DNA of 14,357 nucleotides from NCBI GenBank assembly GCA_034696485.1, contig JAQIWT010000862.1:1-14357 (forward strand), read 5' to 3'. This stretch comes from Isohypsibius dastychi (lineage: Eukaryota > Tardigrada > Eutardigrada > Parachela > Isohypsibiidae). The translations under genes and the position numbers were made by a program. Positions 6,512 to 13,140 of this stretch are shown here, in pieces; the first letter of the stretch is position 1, and each line of letters starts with the position of its first letter. The notes beneath the pieces were generated by a model. That model was not told where the DNA came from. It was given only the letters and a program-made list of their open reading frames with translations, and made no database searches.

Positions 6512-6655
6512 ATGCGGCGACTTGTAAGAGCGGCGTCACGAAAGGGAACAGGTGGGCTTGCTGGAATTGTCGGACCAAAGTCGCCCGGAAGTGTTACAAG
6601 ACCCTTGATTGTTCAAAGTCGTCAATATTCCGCATTCCCACAGGTAATGCATATG
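6512..6655 (+). CDS. Probable first exon encoding a mitochondrial targeting peptide
   Basis: ATG at 6512 opens a frame running to splice donors at 6644 (CAG|GTAATG, phase 0) and, stronger, 6656 (ATG|GTGAGT, phase 0); a TAG follows at once if unspliced. The peptide begins MRRLVRAASRK and ends VQSRQYSAFPQ. It has many Arg/Lys, Ser and Gly, no acidic residue in its first 44 positions, and the sequence Arg-Gln-Tyr-Ser-Ala, which matches the classic R-3 processing motif (Arg-x-Tyr then cleavage before Ser/Ala). Matrix import is therefore the likely role. The mature protein is unknown because no following exon is recognised in the next several kilobases, which consist of antisense and transposon sequence. 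It may be an exon stranded by insertion or duplication. The frame is too short to appear in ordinary ORF lists. Confidence 0.5.
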
Positions 6656-6691
6656 GTGAGTTAGGGAATTGTACGTAAGCTTGACGTTAAG

Positions 6692-7267
6692 CTACTGGGT
6701 TTGTGTTTCTGGTGTTGAGGTCTGTGCCACTGGCTGCAGTACCGAAAGTTTTGGGCAAATGGACGGTGGTCTCGGAGGGATTGTTGGTGGCGAGGAGTTT
6801 GCTTGAGGAGTTCTCAAATGTTTGAAGAGCTTCTGAGGAACATTCAGCTTAAATAAAATGTAAAAGAGGACTAAAAAGCACACTACCACTAAAGTGGTGA
6901 TTGCGATGCGTCAGTAGGTATCAAAGATAACGGTAAAAGAGGGAATTCGAATGGCGTTCCCTTGTTGTTTGATCTCTTGACCGTTGAGAACATCCTCCAC
7001 GGTATGGCTGTGGGAGGTTTTCATGGGGGCAGAGAATTCTCCCAACATGTCAAAGATTCCGTTCCGAGAAGATTCATGGACTTGTAACCCTTCCTGGCCA
7101 GATTTATCAATTGCAATGTCAAACATCCACGCTGAGTAATCTTGATGGATCTGAATATACCCTGGAACTTCTTTCCAGTTGGCAGAGCACCAACCTTGTG
7201 TTATTTCACATTTTAAAAAACCGCATTCTCTATCAAAAAACCCTTCGCCAATCTTCAGCGCAATTGC
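6692..7267 (-). pseudogene. Single-pass membrane protein C-terminus, one in-frame stop, envelope-like
   Basis: The minus-strand frame is open from 7267 to a TGA at 6911-6913 and again from 6910 to a TAG at 6692-6694, all in register. The first part has clustered Cys (CGFLKCEITQGWC) then polar, ectodomain-like sequence. Straight after the TGA comes a membrane helix (ITTLVVVCFLVLFYILF), basic residues, and a ~45-residue Pro-rich tail (SSPPTIPPRPPSICPK) to the stop. Ectodomain, one C-terminal helix and a short cytoplasmic tail is the layout of class I or II envelope glycoproteins carried by some retroelements, and of many host receptors. No fusion peptide or diagnostic motif was seen, so envelope identity is only a suggestion. 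Its upstream end overlaps, antisense, the plus-strand integrase fragment from ~7219, which probably marks an insertion junction. Confidence 0.4.
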
Positions 7268-7530
7268 TCATGGTAGTACCGAAAGTCTCAGAACGCCAAG
7301 TCCTACAAGAAGCACACGACTTACTCATGTCGAGCAATCTTGGGATAGCACCTACCTACTGTAGAATCAAGGACCGCTACTACTTTCCTGGAATCATCGA
7401 CAAAGTTGCACGATTCATAGAATCGTGTGAAAGTTGCCAACACAGAAACAGTCTTAACCGAAAACCTGGTGAATTCCTACCGTCCTTCCGAATTCGAGGG
7501 CCCTTTATAAGAGTATCGATTTGTTCAAGA
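7219..7530 (+). pseudogene. pol: Ty3/gypsy integrase N-terminal zinc-binding fragment
   Basis: The open frame 7111-7557 matches Ty3/gypsy integrase from about KNRILYQKTLRQSSAQLLMV through the HHCC zinc-binding domain. Visible ligands are His at 7315-7317 and the Cys pair at 7426-7428 and 7432-7434 (CESC). Asn (7336-7338) stands where the second His is expected, so zinc binding is probably lost. RIKDRYYFPGI and RKPGEF between and after the ligands are typical of the family. Homology fades at IRVSI near 7527, where the catalytic core should begin; the core is absent and the frame ends in unrelated sequence at 7557. The family differs from the integrase at 13141-14357. It is a broken fragment with no active product. 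Confidence 0.75.
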
Positions 7531-7639
7531 TCCACCGAACACCTTCTAGAGTCTTAAGTTCTATTATCTCAACGAGGGAATGGTGATGGATCCAAAAACG
7601 ATTTCTCAGACCAAAAAATTTTCCGGTTGAAAGTCCGAC

Positions 7640-8252
7640 TTGCGTTTATTGTGTATATCGCAGCTGAATCTCCGATGTCGCCAGACAGTGTTCGTTTGTT
7701 TGTGGAAGGATGTGCGCCACCGAAAGTCGCCAGCCGGCATACGTTTTGAGCTGCCAAGGTTCTTCTCGAACAGAAGAGATACTATCTTGATCGCTACAGA
7801 CCATGGGTTGTTAGTTGGAGGAGTGGAAGGATTCGATGCCACCAATGTCCAGTTGGGTTGGCCTGGCCCAGACTCAGATTGCGATATGAATCCGGAAAAC
7901 TTGGGTGAAGACGATTTTGATATTGGCTTACCTGGCCGCATTAAACACCGGAAGTTCCGAAATCGGATGTATAGTACGCATGAAAATCTGCAAGGTCCTC
8001 GCAAAAGCCAGTTGGGTCCGGCAGTCTCTAAAGGTAATGCTGAATCTCCATGTATTGCTCAAGGTGCTGCTTAAAGTATCGTTTGAAGGTGTTTCTCGAA
8101 TCCTTCGGAAGGATTTTCCGCGGCAGGGGCAAAGTTATCGCCCTGCACCGTTTATGACAAAGAAAGAGGTTGCTGGAATCTTGGTTACCAGAAAACCGGA
8201 CGATCCGGCGCGTTATATGCTGAACGAATTTTTCAACCTTTTTACCCCGTAG
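7640..8252 (+). pseudogene. Unrecognised coding-like region, two overlapping frames
   Basis: Two plus-strand frames cover this stretch: 7640-8074 (no ATG; acidic/Gly-rich middle such as GWPGPDSDCDMNPENLGEDD, then a basic part) and 7905-8252 (basic, ending KPDDPARYMLNEFFNLFTP). The composition resembles real protein, and the second frame reads past its TAG at 8250-8252 into a helix-like basic segment (EKEHWLDKFKNDLHYCRQTR) before another stop at 8328-8330. The pattern suggests one decaying gene with at least one frame change. No family is recognised. It follows the truncated integrase on the same strand, so it could be the inner part of another element or a displaced host exon. Confidence 0.3.
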
Positions 8253-8331
8253 GAGAAGGAGCATTGGTTGGACAAATTCAAGAACGACCTGCATTATTGT
8301 CGCCAAACCCGCAGGGTTTTGCAATCTTGAA

Positions 8332-8712
8332 CCGTGTAAAGAAGTGCGCGACCAAAAGACGTTCATGGCATTGAAACCATCCGCACTGCAGAATGATTAT
8401 CCCACAGCGCCGAACGGACTCAGGGTAAAGCTGTTCGGTCGAGAGTTAGTGGATGAAGCCTATGCTGCATGCCCAGCAGGCACTGAAAAGCGCATGCACG
8501 AAGAAGTCCGGGAATACCGAGTTGCCTTCACCACTCCAAAGCAGGATGCGGAAGGAGTTAAGAACCCAGATGGAACGCCGTTTAAATTGCCGGAAAGGGT
8601 GATTATGCCAAATCCTGCAAATTTCGTCCTTGAGGAAGTCGCAATGAAGCGCAAGCGAGGCGGAAAGCTTCGGGATCACACATTCACCAAAAAATGTTTG
8701 GATCGACGTTAA
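8332..8712 (+). pseudogene. Unrecognised charged protein fragment
   Basis: This frame is open back past 8281; the clearest protein-like part runs from ~8332 to the TAA at 8710-8712. It has an ordinary soluble-protein mix: KLFGRELVDEAYAACPAGTE, VREYRVAFTTPKQDAEGVKN, then a proline-containing segment and a basic tail (MKRKRGGKL). An internal ATG lies at 8368, but the composition upstream is similar. A second frame (8694-9023) continues the same style (DVSTEKKRLRFYEKPSEKFS), as expected if a single frameshift near 8700 split one gene. No family is recognised. The low stop density and consistent composition make chance less likely than for most frames here. Confidence 0.35.
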
Positions 8713-9023
8713 TTCTTCCACAGAATACGGTAGCACATGGAGATGTTTGCAACCCTATAACCGACGTTTCTACCGAAAAGAAGCGGTTGCGCTTTTATGA
8801 AAAACCCAGTGAGAAATTTAGTCTCAAAAGTGGATCAAAATTTCAAGAAGTATTTTTCAGTGAACGTCTTCGGACGATGACGATTCAATGGACTCTGCGG
8901 TTATGGACAAGCTGTGTGAAAAGTATTAGCCTGATCCTGTCTGTCAGCCGACGCCAGCTCCAGCACCTCTCCTTCCATGTCCTCAGTGTTTCCACCAACC
9001 ACTCATCCTTCTCTCCTATGTGA
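8694..9023 (+). pseudogene. Unrecognised continuation, likely frameshifted
   Basis: The frame opens at ATG 8694 and overlaps the end of the previous frame by 19 bases. The first ~65 codons are Lys/Glu/Ser-rich and resemble the preceding product. The last ~40 codons lose that character, and there the minus strand has an open frame of its own (8885-9169). Real coding sequence therefore probably ends near 8880. Confidence 0.22.
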
Positions 9024-9311
9024 TCAATACCACTGGCATCAGCCTGTGGCGCGGCGTTAATGATAGATGTGTCCTCCCAGCGTTCAACAATCTTTACGAC
9101 TGCCCATTCGCTGGGGTCCATCCCCGTTGATCCGCAATACATCTCTTGAGACGACATGTCGTTATGCACATGAATAAAACAAAGTCGTTCACATTTGCAG
9201 TCGTTTTCTTATTCTATCTGAGGTCCTCACAGGTAGCGGGTCTTCGGAAGCCTTCTCATCTCAAAGAGTTTTCATCGGGATATCGCGGTTCTTCATCTGG
9301 AAGTTTTGTTA
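9024..9311. other. Intergenic; no supportable feature
   Basis: Frames on both strands (8885-9169 minus, 9146-9499 plus) lack motifs. The minus-strand pol element's 3' end should lie here, but no purine tract or LTR start was identified. Confidence 0.4.
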
Positions 9312-10480
9312 TTAAACTGTCAGGTTCAGAAAAGGTGGTACTGTTTTCGAATGGTAAGACGGGAAAACATTTGTCTCTCCGACTGCACTGTTGGCAGGTG
9401 TTCGGCCTCCATCATGGCGAGAAACAAACGGTTTCAATCGCTCCACCTGAAAGACATATGGTTTTCTATTTCCGTTTAGAGGAGCAACCAAGCAATTGAC
9501 TGGACTCATCTTGGCGATAACCTTGAGTGTACCAGTACACCACTTGAGGAGTTTTGTCCTCATACTCTCCTCGCTTGTTGGCTTGAATTCCAACACCAGT
9601 TCGCCCGGTTGCCAATCTATCGCGGGAGAGCGTCCTGCATTGAAACGTGGTGCTTCCTTGTCATGATACCTGTTCAATTTTTCCAGCACATATTCGTGAT
9701 TGTTTGGTATACGCATCATTAGCAGAGTCAGAATGATCGTGTCTGTCTGGTAAATCCATGAGAAAGACATTTGCTCGACCGTACACCAACTCGGAAGCCG
9801 GTTACTTGTCGTCTGGTTACTCTAGTCTCCCAACTGATCAGCCACATCGAAAGTGAAATCAGTGAGTGAGGCCCGGTCCAGAGACAGAGACAGAGAGAAA
9901 GCCAGCCGCACGCTTCCACGGTCTTCTCTCACTGATTTCACTTTCGATGTGGCCGATTACTTGGGACACTAGAGTACGCATCGTGTTCATGGCCCAGATA
10001 GCGAAAGGCACAATGGCATCGCAGTTTCGCTGATTCTCATTCACGAAAACAGACGTTATCTGGACGAATACTCCAAAAACTCTCTCAGCCATTCCGTCGC
10101 TCTTGCATGAGACCTGCATGATAGAGTATTCCCTGTACGATTCTTGCTGTAGAATGGGATACAACGTCCGACAAAATCTCATCTGAGCAGCCATGTACCA
10201 GAAAAATGTTTTCACTGATGAACTGCACTGCAACTTGTGCAGTAAACGAACGCGCACCGCTTTGTTAATGACGTATCACGCAGGGGACAAGTCGCGACGA
10301 GTAAGCACTTATTTCGGTGCGAACTTGTCTCAAATGGTCCGCAGAAGTCAATATGCAGCCGTCGAAATGGCCCTTTAACAAACAGTGGTTGCACAAATTC
10401 ACATGGTTCCGTTTTTGGGTCATTTTTATATTGGCAACTTTGGCACGATGCGACAAATTTTTTAATTTATCCAACTCCAT
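9312..10480 (-). pseudogene. pol: Decayed Ty3/gypsy integrase core and C-terminus
   Basis: Four minus-strand frames in sequence carry integrase: 10480-10265 and 10394-10212 (LHIDFCGPF with the first catalytic Asp at 10347-10349, then NKCLLVAT), 10257-9859 (SDGMAERVFG with the catalytic Glu at 10084-10086, then NENQRNCDAIVPFAIWAMNT), and 9770-9312 (C-terminal domain: WQPGELVLEFKP, TKLLKWCTGTLKVIAKMSP, FQVERLKPF). A further piece (SELVYGRANVF) is readable only in a third frame near 9780-9800. The second catalytic Asp was not found; sequence at ~10150-10190 is scrambled. At least three frame changes and an inverted duplication (9821-9973) break it. The enzyme would insert the element's DNA; this copy cannot work. 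The family is distinct from both plus-strand integrases. Confidence 0.8.
9821..9973. repeat. 46-bp inverted repeat inside the integrase remnant
   Basis: Arm 1 (9821-9866) and the reverse complement of arm 2 (9928-9973) agree at 42 of 46 positions, the innermost 26 without a mismatch (GCCACATCGAAAGTGAAATC...). The 61-base loop contains an AGAGACAGAGACAGAGAG simple repeat. Arm 2 continues the integrase frame from 10257, so arm 1 is probably the inverted copy. Confidence 0.85.
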
Positions 10481-10889
10481 CGGGCAATAGTTGATCTTTT
10501 ATGAGACCAGAAGTCCTGGACACTCCTGAATGACCACCCAGCAGGGAATCATGTGCTTCAGTGAAAACATCACTTTCCAGAGCTTGAGGCAGGACCAGCA
10601 GCAGATGGTACTCGTTGTTGCAATCGACTTCCCGATGTAAAACTCCTTTCTTTACTATGTGGTGGAATAACCTCACCCGAAATTTTGAATCAGTATCTTG
10701 CAGCTCTGTGATGATTTTGATACAAACTGTGTCCTGGGACTGCCGCCAAATGATTTGGTCAACGGGTGAAAAGAACAATTGCACCGTGCACATGTTCTCA
10801 ATCGGCTCTTCTGTCCATGAGAGATAGTAACGAGAAAGAGTGTTAGCGAGTACATTTTTTTCCCGGGCGGTATATGACCTCAAAGTCAT
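10467..10889 (-). pseudogene. pol: RNase H end, tether and integrase zinc-binding domain of pol
   Basis: The minus-strand frame begins at the end of RNase H (NVLANTLSR, the conserved Asp-Ala-Leu-Ser-Arg region with Asp and Ala changed), crosses a variable linker, and reaches the integrase HHCC domain: LPQALESDVFTEAHDSLLGG then HSGVSRTSGLIKD, with both His present. It goes out of frame at QLLPDGVG; the next frame (10480-10265) resumes one register away, where the Cys pair is replaced in its own reading (VANIKM) and visible only in a shifted register. This shows one indel near 10475 within the zinc-binding domain. Homology to Ty3/gypsy polyprotein is clear; function is lost. Confidence 0.78.
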
Positions 10890-10899
10890 ACATGTTTGA

Positions 10900-11250
10900 T
10901 CAGAGAACCGAACGTGTCAATCCGCCGGCAGGTTCATCATTCCTGAGAAGTGGGCTGATCGCTGAATGATCGGTGATGACTTTGAACGTCTTGTTAGATG
11001 ATATGTAATATTGCAACTCCTCAATGCCGAATACTACTTCCAAAAACTCCAAATTTGTAAATTCGTGAGTACGTTGTGCTTTGGATAACGTTTGACTTGC
11101 GAAGGCAATTGTTCGTTCTTCTGTTCCGTTTCTTTGCAGCAACACCGCTTACAATTCCAGGGTGCTAGCATCTGTGTGGATATCTCCTGGAATTTGCTGG
11201 TCGAAATGCTGAAGAATCGGATATGTTGTCAGCCGACGCTTATGCTGTTC
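10900..11250 (-). pseudogene. pol: Ty3/gypsy RNase H domain remnant
   Basis: The minus strand encodes the RT connection end (AFEQHKRRLTTYPILQHFD), then the RNase H start with catalytic Asp at 11170-11172 (HTDAS), a TAA at 11149-11151, and in the same register the frame 11145-10900 with IAFASQTLSKAQR, NLEFLEVVFGIEELQYYI and VITDHSAISPLLRN. This is the canonical Ty3/gypsy RNase H order with the later acidic residues (Glu in NLEF, Asp in TDHS) present. A single stop and the frame break at its downstream end make it non-functional. In an intact element it removes RNA during reverse transcription. Confidence 0.82.
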
Positions 11251-11289
11251 GAACGCAATCTGCAACTTTATCGCTTCACTCGAGAGGCA

Positions 11290-11655
11290 CATTTTTTTTC
11301 TTCAACTGAATAAGTGGCTAGGCCATTGTGGCAAAATCCTGATTAAAGTGTCTGTAATACGACGCCAATCACAGAAAGGAGCGTGGTCCGTTGAGTGAAG
11401 ATGGGGTTTCAAATGTTTCCATGGCCTCCACCTTCCCCTTTTAAATAAGAATTTTTAACTGTTTACTTGTTGAGATCGCGATTCGGCAGCCATCATCACA
11501 TTTTGTTGCAACCACCACATTCTTGCCCAATCTGAGTTAAGGCACGGAGATATGACACCCATCTCCAGCATCTCCTGAACTTGTTCACTGATTTCTTCTA
11601 TTCTGGGTTCTTCGTTTCGAGCCTTTTCATTTAAATCCCAACTCAGACTTTTCAA
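11290..11655 (-). pseudogene. pol: Reverse transcriptase remnant lacking the catalytic core
   Basis: The frame 11655-11455 gives the RT N-terminus: ISEQVQEMLEMGVISPCLNS, DWARMWWLQQN and a degraded basic segment to VNS. About 40 bases further on the strand already shows late-RT sequence: NGPRSFL, a TGA, then LASYYRHFNQDFATMA, and PLIQLKKKNVPLE. Everything between, including the fingers, the palm and the metal-binding YxDD box, is missing, so about 180-200 residues of the usual ~250 have been deleted (family knowledge, not measured). Several stops remain. This copy cannot have been autonomous since the deletion. Confidence 0.75.
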
Positions 11656-11689
11656 ATTCGATAGTGAAAGGTACTAGCGAACAGTATCA

Positions 11690-11903
11690 AAAACTGGTCG
11701 CCAGTAAACACTGAACTCCTCCGCTTGGTAAAACGCAGTCCTTACCGCCGAGCAAGCTTCAAAGATATGAGACTGATGCCCGATCCACTGTCAATCATCA
11801 CCGTGCAACTCCGTCCATTATTGAGTATATAACACTTTAGAGCACCCGCTACTGTTTTCTTTGTGGGCTCGGTCACCTCTGAGAAAGTTCGTGTACCACT
11901 CAT
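11690..11903 (-). pseudogene. pol: Retropepsin (aspartic protease) remnant
   Basis: From an ATG at 11903 the minus strand reads 53 codons to a TAA at 11742-11744 and continues in register. It contains CTVMIDSGSGISLIS; the Asp-Ser-Gly catalytic triad codons are at 11784-11792, preceded by a beta-strand-like CYILNNGRSC. This is the signature of retroviral-type proteases, which cut Gag-Pol after dimerising. After the stop, sequence resembling the flap region (RRSSVFTGDQF) decays. It lies immediately upstream of the RT remnant, as in Ty3/gypsy pol (PR-RT-RH-IN), and fixes the element's order. Confidence 0.68.
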
Positions 11904-13140
11904 CGCAATAAAATGACGGCATTACTTTCAAGAACGTTCCTTTTCTCCCACCCCGCACTACAAGCGCAGCCACTCATTATTCTCATCTTTTTTCGTTCAG
12001 CCCTATTCTCTGCATATTCGATTTTGTTTGAGAATTGGTAGCAAGTGCAACTTTCCAGTCCTTGAATCGCGATTTTCTTATCTCTTCCGGACCATGTGTT
12101 GAACTTTCGGATCGCTCAATTCTTATTTCAACATGAAAAATATTTCTGAAGAGTCGGCTCATTTGCTACATATTAATTTGGTGGAATTTGAAGCATACAC
12201 CCTAATTAATGACTTTAAGGAATTCACAAGGCATTCCTAACGTCATGTCTTGTGGATTCTTGGATTTTTGGGTATCGTAACAGAGGGCACATGCGTTAGA
12301 ATCGAATCTTTCGAGAGCGCCTTCTACATGCAAAGAAAAAAATTGGCGAAATCAGAAATCGTTTTGGCACTTGAACAGTTTTCGGGAACCTATGTTGGAT
12401 GCCGGACTGGCTCTCCAGCACAAACGGCAATGTGTTCACAGCTCACAAACATTGTCGTGAATGTTTCGGAGATGTCGAGATTCAGTCTCGGTTTCTCCGA
12501 ATTGAAGAAAGACGAGAAAGGTTACCTCTTCCACTAGGTTTAACCGCATAGGACGAAATGCCGGAGCATCAACGAAGCAGAGCTTTTCAATAGACGGGGA
12601 GTATTGTTTTTTCTTCAACCATGAGCACACTAGCTGACAAAAAATCACCGAGGCACTTTTTCGTGTGCATTCGGTCCTCTTTGATGAAGTACCAACCACC
12701 GCTCAACACGGTCATGGAGGATCTGACCTGTTGACGCTGCATTGCACATTTTGACGACGCAAACACTGCTTTTTCATTCCAGAAACTTTTTAATCACCAA
12801 CTACATATATCATCACCTTTTGATTTTCGTTCGCGAGGCAACTCACCTGAGCGACCCTATCGCAATCTGGAGTTCCTCCGTTTCTTGTAACTGAATAATT
12901 ACAATCTTGACATGGTTTGCACAAACTAAACCTTAAGCAGAGTTTTTTGATCTGCGTTTCTGTGAATCCAAATTTTATGGTGCGTTTATCCAGTCTGAAA
13001 TTTAGTGAAGAATCATTTGGAGGCAATTTCTGGGAATACTGTCTTGTCTTAATGCAATATTATAGCATAAACAGACGCTCAAACGTTTTCCACGGCAACC
13101 AGAATCAATACGATCAGGGCTCCGCGTTGAGCTCCGCTAA
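11904..13140. other. No recognisable gene; expected gag region of the minus-strand element
   Basis: The minus-strand pol should be preceded here by its gag, but I find no capsid pattern or CCHC knuckle. Weak candidates are a Cys-rich minus frame at 12790-13026 (CKPCQDCNYSVTRN, non-ATG start), a minus frame at 12436-12699, and an overlapping plus frame at 12250-12537. None is supported by a domain. The gag is either deleted or too decayed to see. Confidence 0.4.

Noticed and set aside
8885-9169. Minus frame with WAVVKIVERWED as a chromodomain after integrase
   Set aside because: Only a few residues resemble the start of the fold; the aromatic cage and later strands are missing.
9167-9238. Signal-peptide-like plus frame (MNKTKSFTFAVVFLFYLRSS) with CAG|GTAGCG donor
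   Set aside because: Donor is poor, the frame continues antisense to clear integrase sequence, and no next exon is seen.
9146-9499. 117-codon plus-strand frame
   Set aside because: It lies mostly antisense to the integrase C-terminal domain, which has strong motif support.
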